DNA of 64,000 nt from Arthrobacter gengyunqii. Lineage in GTDB: Bacteria > Actinomycetota > Actinomycetes > Actinomycetales > Micrococcaceae. The stretch spans positions 496,001-560,000 of the forward strand of contig NZ_CP095461.1 of NCBI RefSeq assembly GCF_023022985.1, given 5' to 3'. Below are positions 45,389-55,176 of the stretch, piece after piece (the stretch's first letter is position 1; each line of letters opens with the position of its first letter). The notes under the pieces were generated by a model. It was given only the letters and a program-made list of their open reading frames with translations. It searched no databases and was not told where the DNA came from. A program made the position numbers and the translations under genes.

Positions 45389-46024
45389 CTAGGCTTTCGT
45401 CGAAGCCTGGCTGTCCGCCGTGCGGGGACGGGGCTTGCTGAACACGGCGATGACCGACGCCAGCAGGCTCAGCGCGAACAGCACCCACCGCGCAATGGTC
45501 AGGATGCTGGCCAGGGCAGCATCGCCGCTGGTCAGGGTGTCCGACCCCAGCGCTGCGTCGATGGCGACGTTTTCCCACAGGTCCACAATGACAAACAGGA
45601 TCGGGGCAGCCCACAGGATCCAGCGCTTGACCCGGCCCCGGGCATTAAGCCCGATGATCAGCAGCCAGGTAAAGCCGAAGATCAGCGGGAAGATGGTTCC
45701 GGCGGTCTTGTGCACATAGCTGAGCTGGCCGAGTGCATCGGCGTCCATGACCGAGCGAAGGTCCGCCAGGTACTCCATGCTGTAACCGCCCACCAGCGAG
45801 TCGGGCATGGCCATCCCGTTGGAGATCTGCGTCATCTGATTCAGCACCATCAGGTGCAGGTAGAAGAACATGAACAAAGTCGTGGCGACAGCCGCGATCA
45901 GGATCAGGTTGGCGTTGGACTTGGCCTGCTGCTCGGAGCGCGGCGTGGTGGTGTTCGCTGAATGCGGCGGCGTGACGGCATTGTCGCCATGCTTAGCGGC
46001 CCGCTGTGCCGGAGTTTTTCCCAT
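45389..46024 (-). CDS. Polytopic membrane protein, unknown function
   Basis: A 211-residue protein with a polar Thr/Ala/Asn-rich N-terminus (about 1-38) and four hydrophobic segments (about 40-62, 107-127, 135-153, 167-190). Between the first two is an outer loop of about 45 residues. No family could be named with confidence. The ATG at 46024 is used; the frame continues upstream to 46123 into the neighbouring gene without a good start. It is divergent from the phosphatase gene. Confidence 0.75.
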   Translation of the reverse strand: MGKTPAQRAAKHGDNAVTPPHSANTTTPRSEQQAKSNANLILIAAVATTLFMFFYLHLMVLNQMTQISNGMAMPDSLVGGYSMEYLADLRSVMDADALGQLSYVHKTAGTIFPLIFGFTWLLIIGLNARGRVKRWILWAAPILFVIVDLWENVAIDAALGSDTLTSGDAALASILTIARWVLFALSLLASVIAVFSKPRPRTADSQASTKA

Positions 46025-46104
46025 GCCTACAGAGTATCGCCGCTGCAGCGGGCGGCCCGGAAACCATCCTTTGGTTCCGGGATGCCGCCCGATAGGCTGG
46101 CCGA

Positions 46105-46905
46105 ATGAGTGCTCACGCGACAAACGACGACTTCATCCTTGCGGCAGACCTGGTGCGCGAAGCCGGTGCCCTGGCCCTGCGCATGCGCCGGGAAGGTCTG
46201 ACCGCCACAGCCAAGACAACGGTGTCCGACGTCGTCACCGCCGCGGACCACGCCGCGGAAAAGCTGGTAGTGGAACGCATCCGCAAGCTGCGCCCCCATG
46301 ACGGAATCGTGGGGGAGGAGGGGGCCAGCGTCACCGGCACGTCGGGGAGGTCGTGGGTGATCGACCCTGTGGACGGGACCTACAACTTCTTCGCCGGATC
46401 CACCTACTGGTGCTCCGCGATTGCACTGAAGGCGGACGAGCCGGAATCGCTGGACGGGGACCCCAACGTTCTGCTCGGAGCCATCTTCCAGCCGCAGGAG
46501 GACCGGCTGTGGGTCGGCGGCGAGGGGCATCCCGCAACCCTGAACGGGGTGCCGGTTCCGCAGCTTGAAGACGCGCCGCTGGACCGGCTCAGCGCTGGAA
46601 CGTACCTGCATCCCACCTGGCTGCTCCGAGCCGAGGTGGCCGGTCCCTGGACTGCTGCGGCCTCCCGCGCCGCCACCATCCGGATGCTCGGGTCGGGTTC
46701 CTGCGACCTCGGTGGCGTGGCCTCCGGCCGGCTGGGAACCTGGTTCCAGCACAGCTGTCCCGAATGGGACTGGCTGCCGGGCAAGGCCATTGTCCGGGCT
46801 GCAGGCGGAACGACGGCGGTCACCGAAGTGAACGGCTTTCGCTGGCACATTGCCGGCACGGTGTCGGCTGTGCGGGAAATCCAAACCGCGCTCCTGCGGG
46901 CCTGA
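46105..46905 (+). CDS. Inositol-monophosphatase-family phosphatase (HisN/SuhB type)
   Basis: A 266-residue Mg-dependent phosphatase. Metal-binding motifs are readable: VVTAADHAAEK with the first Asp, GEEGA, WVIDPVDGTYNF (the family signature) and the C-terminal WDWLPGKAIVRAAGG. The fold is shared by histidinol-phosphatase HisN, SuhB/ImpA and CysQ; these cannot be separated by eye. The pcrA gene follows after 86 bases. Confidence 0.9.
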   Translation: MSAHATNDDFILAADLVREAGALALRMRREGLTATAKTTVSDVVTAADHAAEKLVVERIRKLRPHDGIVGEEGASVTGTSGRSWVIDPVDGTYNFFAGSTYWCSAIALKADEPESLDGDPNVLLGAIFQPQEDRLWVGGEGHPATLNGVPVPQLEDAPLDRLSAGTYLHPTWLLRAEVAGPWTAAASRAATIRMLGSGSCDLGGVASGRLGTWFQHSCPEWDWLPGKAIVRAAGGTTAVTEVNGFRWHIAGTVSAVREIQTALLRA

Positions 46906-46991
46906 ACGGGCGCAGGTCCTCCTGCGGGAAATCCCCGGAAGAATGACCGCCGCCGGAGTGGTCGGTGCCAGCGCCTAGACTTAAGAACACC

Positions 46992-49523
46992 ATGGACTAT
47001 CTTTTTGATCCGTACTTTTCAGCCGCCAAGAGCGAAGCCGGCAAGCCCGGCTCCGCTGCCGCGGATTCCGCACCAGACGGTTCGCTTTCGAAGGAATCCG
47101 CTGCTGACAGTGCCGCGCAGAACGGGCAGGGCGCCGGCATCGAACGCCCGCACACGCCGTCGCGCGTTGATGAAAAGCGGGCAGCGGACCTGCTGCAGGG
47201 CCTGAATCCGCAGCAGGAAGAAGCAGTGAAGCATGCCGGCTCACCGCTGCTGATCGTGGCCGGAGCGGGATCGGGCAAAACCCGGGTGCTCAGCCACCGG
47301 ATTGCTTATTTGATGGCCACGGGACGGTCCAACCCCGGCCAGATCCTGGCGATTACGTTCACCAACAAGGCCGCGGCGGAAATGCGCGAGCGCATCGAAA
47401 CGCTGGTGGGCGGCGTCGCCAAGACCATGTGGATTTCCACGTTCCACTCCTCCTGCGTGCGCATCCTGCGCCGGGAGGCCAAGTCCGTGGGCATGAACTC
47501 CAATTTCTCCATCTATGACTCCGCGGATTCACTGCGCCTAATCACGCTGGTGGCCAAGGGCCTGGACCTGGACCCCAAGCGATTCACGCCCAAAATGATC
47601 ATGCACAAGATCTCCGCCCTGAAGAATGAACTGATCGACGACGAGTCCTTTGCCGCCTCGGCCAACTACTCCGATCCGTTTGAGCAGGCAGTCGCTGACG
47701 TCTACAAGGGCTACACGGAGCGCATGCGGTCGGCCAACGCCATGGACTTTGACGATCTGATCGCCCAGACGGTCTACATGTTCCGTGCGTTCCCCGGCGT
47801 GGCCGAGTATTACCGCCGGCGGTTCCGCCACATCCTCGTGGACGAGTACCAGGACACCAACCATGCGCAGTATGCGCTGGTGCGGGAGTTGGTGGGTGTG
47901 CCCGGTGAACACAACACGGTGGACATCCCGCCGGCCGAGCTCACCGTGGTCGGTGACTCGGACCAGTCCATTTACGCGTTCCGCGGAGCCGATGTGCGCA
48001 ACATTGTCGACTTCGAGAAGGACTATCCAACAGCGCGCACCATCCTGCTGGAACAGAACTACCGGTCCACGCAGACCATCCTGAACGCGGCCAACGCCGT
48101 CATCTCCCGCAACCCGAACCGGCCGGAAAAGCGCCTGTGGACGGCCGAGGGCAACGGCGAGAAAATTATTGGCTACGTCGGCGAAAACGAACACGAAGAA
48201 GCCCGGTTCATTGCCGAGGAAATTGACCGGCTGCAGGATGAAGAGGGTCTGCGCCCGGGCGACGTCGCGGTGTTCTACCGGACCAACGCCCAGTCCCGCT
48301 CCCTCGAAGACGTCCTGGTCCGCGTGGGGCTGCCCTACAAGGTGGTCGGCGGCACCCGGTTCTACGAGCGCAAGGAAATCAAGGACGCGCTGGCCTACCT
48401 GCGCGTGCTGGTGAACTCCGACGACGTCGTGAACCTGCGCCGGATCCTGAACGAGCCCAAGCGCGGCATCGGTGACCGGGCCGAATACTCGGTGGCAGCG
48501 CTGGCCGAACGGGAGCGGATTTCCTTCATGGCCGCGCTCCGGCGTGCGGGGGAAGCCCCGGGGCTGGCCACCCGGTCGCTGAATGCGGTCAACGGGTTCG
48601 TCAAGCTCATCGATGACCTGTCCGAGGTGGCGTCCGGGTCCGGTGCTGCAGCGGCGCTGGAAGCGGTGCTGGAACAAACCGGTTATCTCGCCCAACTGCG
48701 GTCCTCCGCTGATCCGCAGGACGAATCGCGGGTGGAAAACCTGGCTGAACTGGTGGCCGTGGTCCGGGAGTATGAAAAGGACAATCCCGAGGGGTCGCTG
48801 GGGGAGTTCCTGGAACAGGTCTCCCTGGTGGCGGACGCCGACTCCATCCCCGACGCGCCGGAAGGCTCGGCCGAGGAAGTGGCGGCCGCCGTCGAAGAGT
48901 CCCGCCGCCAGGGCGTGGTGACCCTGATGACGCTGCACACCGCCAAGGGGCTGGAATTCCCGGTGGTCTTCCTCACCGGCATGGAGCAGGGGCTTTTCCC
49001 GCATCAGCGTTCCGCCACCGACCCTGCGGAGCTGGCCGAAGAGCGGCGGCTGGCCTATGTGGGGCTCACCCGCGCCCGGAAGCGCCTCTACATTACGCGT
49101 TCTGAAGTGCGCAGCATGTGGGGGCAGAGCCAGTACAACCCCGCCAGCCAGTTTGTCGGGGAGATCCCCGGGGAACTGATCCAGTGGAAGCGCGAAGGGA
49201 TGGAACGGCCCGCCTGGGGCGGGAGCTCCGGAGCCGGGTCCAGCCGGTACGGCGGCTCGCACTGGGGTGCCGGGTCCGCGTCGGGCTCCGGCACCGGCGG
49301 CAACATCTCCGCTGCTCCCGTTGCCAAGGCCATTGGGCGGGTGCAGCCGCAGAAGGAAGTCATTTCAGTGGCGCCGGGGGACAAAGTCAACCACACGTCC
49401 TTCGGGCACGGCACAGTGCTCGCGGTGGAAGGCTCCGGCGACAAGACAGTCGCCAAGGTGAAGTTCGACGTCGGCGAGAAGCGCCTGCTGCTGAGGTACG
49501 CGCCGTTGACAAAGGAGTCCTAG
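46992..49523 (+). CDS. pcrA: ATP-dependent DNA helicase PcrA/UvrD
   Basis: An 843-residue SF1 3'-5' helicase. An N-terminal acidic Ser/Ala-rich tail of about 55 residues comes before the Q motif; Walker A GAGSGKT is at 91-97, then DEYQDTN, GDSDQSIYAFRGAD, and LMTLHTAKGLEFPVVF; the C-terminal about 45 residues form a Tudor-like domain (GDKVNHTSFGHGTVLAVEG) that binds RNA polymerase in UvrD/PcrA. The ATG at 46992 lacks a Shine-Dalgarno; a -10-like TAGACT ends 10 bases earlier, so a nearly leaderless mRNA is plausible. Confidence 0.96.
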   Translation: MDYLFDPYFSAAKSEAGKPGSAAADSAPDGSLSKESAADSAAQNGQGAGIERPHTPSRVDEKRAADLLQGLNPQQEEAVKHAGSPLLIVAGAGSGKTRVLSHRIAYLMATGRSNPGQILAITFTNKAAAEMRERIETLVGGVAKTMWISTFHSSCVRILRREAKSVGMNSNFSIYDSADSLRLITLVAKGLDLDPKRFTPKMIMHKISALKNELIDDESFAASANYSDPFEQAVADVYKGYTERMRSANAMDFDDLIAQTVYMFRAFPGVAEYYRRRFRHILVDEYQDTNHAQYALVRELVGVPGEHNTVDIPPAELTVVGDSDQSIYAFRGADVRNIVDFEKDYPTARTILLEQNYRSTQTILNAANAVISRNPNRPEKRLWTAEGNGEKIIGYVGENEHEEARFIAEEIDRLQDEEGLRPGDVAVFYRTNAQSRSLEDVLVRVGLPYKVVGGTRFYERKEIKDALAYLRVLVNSDDVVNLRRILNEPKRGIGDRAEYSVAALAERERISFMAALRRAGEAPGLATRSLNAVNGFVKLIDDLSEVASGSGAAAALEAVLEQTGYLAQLRSSADPQDESRVENLAELVAVVREYEKDNPEGSLGEFLEQVSLVADADSIPDAPEGSAEEVAAAVEESRRQGVVTLMTLHTAKGLEFPVVFLTGMEQGLFPHQRSATDPAELAEERRLAYVGLTRARKRLYITRSEVRSMWGQSQYNPASQFVGEIPGELIQWKREGMERPAWGGSSGAGSSRYGGSHWGAGSASGSGTGGNISAAPVAKAIGRVQPQKEVISVAPGDKVNHTSFGHGTVLAVEGSGDKTVAKVKFDVGEKRLLLRYAPLTKES

Positions 49524-49580
49524 AGAAAAGTAATCTGCGCCTCATACTCCACCGCAGCGGATTTCTACAAACCATAGAAG

Positions 49581-49640
49581 TGTGCGCTTAATCACTAAAG
49601 CGGTAGTCTATGGACGGCATTGAGCGCTTAGCGACTAAAG
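49581..49640. repeat. Imperfect 20-bp direct repeat with 40-bp period before sucCD
   Basis: Two copies, at 49581-49600 and 49621-49640, agree at 16 of 20 positions (TG-T/A-GCGCTTA, three differing bases, ACTAAAG). Their starts are 40 bases apart, about four helical turns, so both would face the same side of the DNA. They lie 90-150 bases before the sucC start in a 206-base gap and may be paired regulator sites. Confidence 0.7.
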
Positions 49641-49729
49641 TTCCAGAGAGGCAGACCGGCTACATGCATCTGCTTCTGCGATCATTTGATCGAATGTAAA
49701 CCTACTTCGACGTAGAAGGACACTAGCCC

Positions 49730-50899
49730 GTGGACCTGTTTGAATATCAGGCGCGCGATCTTTTTGAGGCGCACGGTGTACCCGTGCTTGCCGGAATCGT
49801 GGCGCACACTCCTGAAGAAGCAAAAGCTGCAGCCGAGAAGATTGGCGGCGTAGTTGTCGTCAAAGCACAGGTCAAGGTCGGTGGCCGAGGCAAGGCCGGC
49901 GGCGTCAAGGTCGCCAAGACCGCTGACGAGGCGTTCCAGTACGCCTCCGACATCCTCGGCATGGACATCAAGGGCCATACCGTCAACACCGTGATGATCG
50001 CCCAGGGCGCTGACATTGCCGAGGAGTTCTACTTCTCCGTTCTTCTGGACCGTGCCAACCGCAACTACCTGGCCATGTGCTCGGTGGAAGGTGGCATGGA
50101 AATTGAGGTCCTCGCCGTAGAGCGCCCCGACGCCCTGGCTCGCGTTGCCGTTGACCCCGCCGTGGGCATCGACCAGGCCAAGGCCGAAGAGATCGTCGAC
50201 ACCGCCGGCTTCGCGCCGGAACTGCGCGAAGGCGTCGTCAACGCGATCCTCAAGCTGTGGGATGTCTTCGTCAAGGAAGACGCCACCCTGGTGGAGGTCA
50301 ACCCGCTGGTCCGCACCGGCGCCGGTGACATCGTTGCCCTCGACGGCAAGGTTTCCCTGGATGAAAACGCAGACTTCCGCCAGCCCGGCCACGCCGCGCT
50401 GGAAGACAAGGACGCTGCTGATCCGCTCGAGGCCAAGGCCAAGGCCAACGACCTCAACTACGTCAAGCTTGACGGCCAGGTTGGCATCATCGGCAACGGC
50501 GCCGGTCTGGTCATGTCCACGCTCGACGTCGTCGCCTACGCAGGCGAGAAGCACGGCAACGTGAAGCCGGCCAACTTCCTGGACATCGGCGGCGGAGCTT
50601 CCGCATCCGTCATGGCCGCCGGCCTGGACGTCATCCTGAACGACGAGCAGGTCAAGTCCGTGTTCGTGAACGTCTTCGGCGGCATCACCGCCTGTGACGC
50701 CGTCGCCAACGGCATCGTCAAGGCCCTGGAAATCCTGGGCGACGAAGCCAACAAGCCGTTGGTCGTCCGTCTGGACGGCAACAACGTCGAAGAAGGCCGC
50801 CGCATCCTCGCCGAAGCCAACCACCCGCTGGTCACGCTGGCCACCACCATGGACGAAGGCGCCGACAAGGCTGCCGAGCTCGCTTACGCCGCTCGCTGA
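49730..50899 (+). CDS. sucC: Succinyl-CoA synthetase, beta subunit
   Basis: A 389-residue ATP-grasp subunit, full length. It starts [20 protein letters not shown], with the nucleotide-grasp region [16 protein letters not shown] and the C-terminal CoA-ligase part ([20 protein letters not shown]). With SucD it makes ATP or GTP from succinyl-CoA in the TCA cycle. The GTG start has AAGGA 9 bases upstream. sucD follows after 38 bases. Confidence 0.97.
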   Translation: MDLFEYQARDLFEAHGVPVLAGIVAHTPEEAKAAAEKIGGVVVVKAQVKVGGRGKAGGVKVAKTADEAFQYASDILGMDIKGHTVNTVMIAQGADIAEEFYFSVLLDRANRNYLAMCSVEGGMEIEVLAVERPDALARVAVDPAVGIDQAKAEEIVDTAGFAPELREGVVNAILKLWDVFVKEDATLVEVNPLVRTGAGDIVALDGKVSLDENADFRQPGHAALEDKDAADPLEAKAKANDLNYVKLDGQVGIIGNGAGLVMSTLDVVAYAGEKHGNVKPANFLDIGGGASASVMAAGLDVILNDEQVKSVFVNVFGGITACDAVANGIVKALEILGDEANKPLVVRLDGNNVEEGRRILAEANHPLVTLATTMDEGADKAAELAYAAR

Positions 50900-50937
50900 T
50901 CCAGAGCCTGTCGAACCTTTAGAAAGAGAATCCCCTT

Positions 50938-51840
50938 ATGTCTATCTTTTTGAACAAGGACTCCAAGGTCATCGTTCAGGGCATCACCGGCGGCGAAGGA
51001 ACCAAACACACCGCCCTGATGCTCAAGGCCGGAACCCAGGTTGTCGGCGGCGTTAACGCCCGCAAGGCCGGTACCACGGTCACCCACGGCGACGTGGAAC
51101 TGCCCGTTTTCGGCACCGTCACCGAAGCCATGGACAAGACCAACGCCGACGTCTCCATCGTCTTCGTGCCGCCGGCCTTCACCAAGGACGCCGTCATGGA
51201 AGCGATCGACGCCGGCATCGGCCTCGTCGTCGTCATCACCGAAGGTGTCCCCGTGCAGGATTCCGCCGAGTTCTGGGCCCACGCCCAGTCCAAGGTGGAT
51301 GCCGACGGCAACCAGGTCACCCGCATCATCGGCCCGAACTGCCCCGGCATCATCACTCCGGGCGAAGCATTGGTTGGCATCACCCCCAACAACATCACCT
51401 CCAAGGGTCCGATCGGTCTGGTCTCCAAGTCCGGCACCCTGACCTACCAGATGATGTACGAACTGCGGGACCTGGGCTTCTCGACCGCCATCGGCATCGG
51501 CGGCGACCCGGTCATCGGTACCACCCACATCGACGCCCTGGCGGCGTTCGAAGCGGATCCCGAGACTAAGGCCATCGTGATGATCGGCGAAATCGGCGGC
51601 GACGCCGAAGAGCGCGCTGCCGAGTTCATCAAGGCCAACGTCACCAAGCCCGTCGTGGGCTACGTGGCAGGCTTCACCGCACCCGAAGGCAAGACCATGG
51701 GCCATGCAGGCGCCATCGTCTCCGGTTCCGCAGGAACCGCACAGGCCAAGAAGGAAGCTCTTGAAGCCGCTGGCGTGAAGGTCGGCAAGACGCCGTCCGA
51801 GACCGCCACCCTGCTGCGCGAAGTTTACGCAGCGCTCTAA
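50938..51840 (+). CDS. sucD: Succinyl-CoA synthetase, alpha subunit
   Basis: A 300-residue subunit. It has the CoA-binding Rossmann fold ([20 protein letters not shown]) and the phospho-acceptor His256 in GHAGAIVSG. It forms an operon with sucC, and a very strong terminator follows. Confidence 0.97.
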   Translation: MSIFLNKDSKVIVQGITGGEGTKHTALMLKAGTQVVGGVNARKAGTTVTHGDVELPVFGTVTEAMDKTNADVSIVFVPPAFTKDAVMEAIDAGIGLVVVITEGVPVQDSAEFWAHAQSKVDADGNQVTRIIGPNCPGIITPGEALVGITPNNITSKGPIGLVSKSGTLTYQMMYELRDLGFSTAIGIGGDPVIGTTHIDALAAFEADPETKAIVMIGEIGGDAEERAAEFIKANVTKPVVGYVAGFTAPEGKTMGHAGAIVSGSAGTAQAKKEALEAAGVKVGKTPSETATLLREVYAAL

Positions 51841-51854
51841 CACGCACGCATCAG

Positions 51855-51894
51855 CCCCCGTCCGCCGGAGTACTTCCGGCGGGCGGGGGTTTTT
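51855..51894 (+). terminator. Rho-independent terminator of sucCD
   Basis: A 15-base stem (51855-51869 with 51875-51889), with one T-G pair, closes a five-base loop and is followed by TTTTT (51890-51894). It is the clearest intrinsic terminator in the window, 14 bases after the sucD stop. Confidence 0.95.
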
Positions 51895-51924
51895 GTGCGC
51901 TTGGCTATATCCAGAAAGAACGTG

Positions 51925-53346
51925 ATGTCCACAACTCTTACCCCCGCCTCCTCCGCACGGCAGGGCCGAAACCGCCACCGCGGCGTGCTGGGGCGTGCCT
52001 CCTGGATTGCCACCCTCGGTGGCTTCCTGTTCGGCTATGACACCGGTGTCATCAACGGGGCGCTGCCCTTCATGACGGAGGATCTGGGCCTGACCCCGTT
52101 CACGGAAGGCCTGATTACTTCAAGCCTCCTTTTCGGAGCAGCCTTCGGGGCCCTTGCCGCCGGCCAGCTCGCTGACCGGTTCGGCCGCCGCCGGTTGCTG
52201 ACGGTGTTGGCCGTAGTCTTCCTCGCAGGTGCCCTCGGTACAGCGGCTGCCCCCACGGTGGGTCTGATGGTGGTGGCGCGCGTGGTGCTGGGCCTGGCCG
52301 TGGGCGGCGCATCCGCCGTCGTGCCCATGTTCCTGTCCGAAATTGCTCCCGCTGACCGCCGCGGACAAATGGTGACGCGGGATCAGCTGATGATCGTCAC
52401 CGGGCAGCTGGCCGCCTTCACCGTCAACGCGGGCATCGGCAATGCATGGGGCGGGGAAACACACGTCTGGCGGTGGATGCTGGCCGTGGCCTCGCTGCCG
52501 GCGATCGCCCTGTGGATTGGCATGAAGTTTGTGCCGGAAAGCCCGCGCTGGCTCGCAGCGCAGGGACGCTACCCGCAGATGATGGCGGTGCTGCAGAAAA
52601 TCCGCAGCACTGAAGCCGCGCAGGCCGAGTACGACGGCGTCCGCGCCCTGGCCGCCGGGGAGGACACCCGCCGTGGTTCCTTTAAGGACTTCGCCGAACC
52701 CTGGCTGTTCCGGGTGCTGCTGATCGGCATGGGCATGTCCGTGGTCCAGCAGATCACCGGAGTGAACGCGATCGTGTATTACGGCACGCAGATCCTTGCC
52801 GACGCCGGATTCGGCACCGAAGCCGCGCTCACCGCCAACATCGCCAACGGTGTCGTCTCGGTGGCCGCAGCGATCCTGGGCATCTGGCTGCTGGGCAAGG
52901 TCGGGCGCCGTCCCATGCTGATCACGGGCCTGATCGGCACCTCCACGACGCTGCTGCTCATCGGCGCTGCGTCCCTCACGATGCCCGAGGGGACAGCCCG
53001 CGGCTTCGTGGTGCTGTCCCTGACAGTGCTGTTCCTGGCTTTTCAGCAAGGCTCCATTTCTCCGGTCACCTGGCTGATGATTGCCGAAATCTTCCCGCTG
53101 CGGGTCCGGGGGCTGGGCATGGGGTTGTCCGTTTTCGTGCAGTGGATGACGAACTTCGCCGTCGGCTTCTCCTTCCCCATGCTGATGGCCGGACTGGGAA
53201 TATCCAACACCTTCTTCATTTTCGTGGCGCTGGGCATCTGCGCGATTCTGTTCGTGAAGCGCTTCATGCCGGAAACCCGGGGCCGAAGCCTGGAACAGGT
53301 GGAAGCACAGCTGCGCGGCATGTCCCCCGGGGAGCGGCGCCGCTAG
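51925..53346 (+). CDS. MFS sugar:proton symporter (SP family)
   Basis: A 473-residue sugar porter with 12 transmembrane segments. SP-family signatures are clear: LFGYDTGVINGAL, DRFGRRRLL, PESPRWLA, QQITGVNAIVYYG, GRRPML and PETRGRSLEQVE. It is close in type to XylE, GalP or IolT; the sugar (or myo-inositol) is not decided. I chose the ATG at 51925; the frame extends back into the sucD terminator, which cannot be coding. Confidence 0.93.
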   Translation: MSTTLTPASSARQGRNRHRGVLGRASWIATLGGFLFGYDTGVINGALPFMTEDLGLTPFTEGLITSSLLFGAAFGALAAGQLADRFGRRRLLTVLAVVFLAGALGTAAAPTVGLMVVARVVLGLAVGGASAVVPMFLSEIAPADRRGQMVTRDQLMIVTGQLAAFTVNAGIGNAWGGETHVWRWMLAVASLPAIALWIGMKFVPESPRWLAAQGRYPQMMAVLQKIRSTEAAQAEYDGVRALAAGEDTRRGSFKDFAEPWLFRVLLIGMGMSVVQQITGVNAIVYYGTQILADAGFGTEAALTANIANGVVSVAAAILGIWLLGKVGRRPMLITGLIGTSTTLLLIGAASLTMPEGTARGFVVLSLTVLFLAFQQGSISPVTWLMIAEIFPLRVRGLGMGLSVFVQWMTNFAVGFSFPMLMAGLGISNTFFIFVALGICAILFVKRFMPETRGRSLEQVEAQLRGMSPGERRR

Positions 53347-53373
53347 CCCCGGGGGACATTCTTGGCCGGGCGG

Positions 53374-54927
53374 CTAGGGAACCACCGGGTAAGCGGCTAC
53401 CGTCGGCACCGTGACAGATGCCGTGAAGCTGGTCAGGGCCGTCGCCTTCGGCAGCGCGTAGACGGACGTTGCCGGCGTCACCTGGAGCACCAGGCGGCTT
53501 GCCGCCGTCGCCGTGTAGGAAACCTCTTCCAGCGGAACGGTTACCGTGTGTTCCCTGCCGTCCAGGACCAGGGGAACCGGCGTGACCTGGTTGCCCAGCA
53601 CCAGCGACGCCCGGGCTCTGTCGATGATCTGCGCGTACACATGCGTGCTGCCCTGGGGTGAGTATCCGCGGTAGGTTAAGGTCAGCTGCGGGGCGCCAAA
53701 GACCGACGTCGTCACCGCCGGCGCGGTGATCGGCACGTTGACGGCTGACGGTGCCACTGCAGCAGCAACAACCGCGCCGCTGACGGCGACCGGCGTGAGC
53801 AGCAGGGAGCCCTTGCCGGAGCCGGCCAGGCTCCCGGTGGCTGCCGGATAGTCCGGAGCTGCGCGGGTTACCCCGAGCTGGTCAATGAACTCGAATGCCG
53901 CTCCGGTATCCACCGGCGCATCTTGAAGATGCTTGCCGAACCAGTTCAGCACCGCAGGGGTGATGCGGTCCGGTCCGGCCGTGGAGTTGCACAGACCGTG
54001 CCCGCCGCAGAACTGCAGCATCTTGGTGGGTGTTCCGGTGCTGCTGATCAGTTCATAGTTGCGGGTGGCTTCGGAGAGCGTAAACAGGGTGTCAGCGGTG
54101 CCCTGGATGATCAGGGTGGGTGCCGTGATGGACGTAAACATCTCGTCCGGGGTGAGCGACGCGAAATACGCCACGGATTCGGCGCTGAGCCGGTTCGGAT
54201 AGGTCAGGCCCTCCTTGCAGGCTTTGCGCACCGGCGCGGACAGCGCGCCCTGGTTTCCAACGAGCGAGCCCAGCTGGCCCAGCGCGGTGCCTTCGGCGCA
54301 GAGCAGGGCACCCCAGCCCGTCTTGAAGGAGCCTTCCTTGTACAGGCTGGTGGTCAGGTCATTCCAGGCGATAGTGGGGGCTATGGCGTCTACCCGCGGA
54401 TCCTGGGAAGCCAGGACAAACTGGATGCCGCCGCCGTAGGAAGCACCTGCCATGCCAAGCACTGGATCCCCCGGGGCATCCAGTCGGGCCTCGGGCTGGG
54501 CCGCGATGTAATCCACGATGGCCTGGGCGTCCCGGCCCTCGTACTGCGGGTTGTTGATGTAGGCCTCGCCGCCGCTGAGGCCGAAGCCGCGCGGGTCCCA
54601 GGTCACCACGTTGTATCCGGCATCGCGCAGGGGAGCGATGCCGATGGAACCGATGAGGGTGCTGGTGGAAGTGACAGGGAGGCGTCCGCCGGGAAGCCCG
54701 AACCCTGGCCCAACCATTACGGTGGGCGCCTGCTGCCCGGCGGCAAGACCTGCGGCCGGAAAGAAGTTGGTGTGAATGGGAGTGCCATCAAAACTCGTGA
54801 TGACGACGTCGGTGCGGACAGCGGGTGCGGCTGCTTGAACCGGTGCCGCCCAGACGGCGGGAGCTGCTGCCAGGGATGAGCCCAGCAGTGCTGCTGCTGC
54901 GGCCAGAATGCCAAGATGCTTCCTCAT
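53374..54927 (-). CDS. Secreted alpha/beta hydrolase (CocE/Xaa-Pro peptidase-like)
   Basis: A 517-residue exported enzyme. A signal peptide runs from MRKHLGILAAAAALLG to about residue 28 (AVWA-A). The nucleophile elbow GASYGGG has Ser163; DPRGFGLSGG and the C-terminal FCGGHGLCN with a candidate catalytic His are present. A C-terminal beta-sandwich-like region of about 140 residues resembles the X-Pro dipeptidyl-peptidase C-domain (VPITAPAVTTSVFG, HVYAQIID). It may hydrolyse peptides or esters outside the cell. The ATG at 54927 is 6 bases after GAGG. A TetR-type palindrome lies upstream. Confidence 0.88.
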   Translation of the reverse strand: MRKHLGILAAAAALLGSSLAAAPAVWAAPVQAAAPAVRTDVVITSFDGTPIHTNFFPAAGLAAGQQAPTVMVGPGFGLPGGRLPVTSTSTLIGSIGIAPLRDAGYNVVTWDPRGFGLSGGEAYINNPQYEGRDAQAIVDYIAAQPEARLDAPGDPVLGMAGASYGGGIQFVLASQDPRVDAIAPTIAWNDLTTSLYKEGSFKTGWGALLCAEGTALGQLGSLVGNQGALSAPVRKACKEGLTYPNRLSAESVAYFASLTPDEMFTSITAPTLIIQGTADTLFTLSEATRNYELISSTGTPTKMLQFCGGHGLCNSTAGPDRITPAVLNWFGKHLQDAPVDTGAAFEFIDQLGVTRAAPDYPAATGSLAGSGKGSLLLTPVAVSGAVVAAAVAPSAVNVPITAPAVTTSVFGAPQLTLTYRGYSPQGSTHVYAQIIDRARASLVLGNQVTPVPLVLDGREHTVTVPLEEVSYTATAASRLVLQVTPATSVYALPKATALTSFTASVTVPTVAAYPVVP

Positions 54928-54962
54928 AGGGACCTCATTGTCTCTGTGCGTGGCGGAAAACG

Positions 54963-54980
54963 AGTTACCAATCGGTAACT
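54963..54980. promoter_or_regulatory. TetR-type palindrome before the secreted hydrolase
   Basis: AGTTACC-AATC-GGTAACT is a perfect inverted repeat with 7-base arms, ending 36 bases before the hydrolase ATG. Sites of this size and TTACC...GGTAA form commonly bind TetR-family repressors. No TetR gene is adjacent in this window. Confidence 0.7.
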
Positions 54981-55103
54981 TGTCGGAGGCTATGCACAGG
55001 ATGAAGGTGCTGCAAGAAGGAAGGTCGAATCCGTTGGATTGGCGGTTCACCTGACCGGAGGGGCTTCAGGCCGGTCGGCTCGCCTAGTACTATCCGCCCT
55101 TGC

Positions 55104-55163
55104 CGTCAGCTGCTGCCGCCGAAGCGGCAGCAGCTGACGTGGCAGCATTCCCCGGAATGCTGC
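55104..55163 (-). terminator. Two consecutive hairpins after the BCCT gene
   Basis: Reading leftward from the BCCT stop, the first hairpin pairs 55154-55163 with 55142-55151 (10-base arms, CC centre), and the second pairs 55124-55139 with 55104-55119 (perfect 16-base stem, four-base loop). No T-run follows. They probably end the BCCT transcript and insulate the secreted hydrolase gene. Confidence 0.8.
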
Positions 55164-55176
55164 GCGGCGGCTTCAG

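Noticed and set aside
51895..51924. Earlier start for the sugar symporter
   Set aside because: It begins directly at the end of the sucCD terminator's T-run and has no ribosome site.
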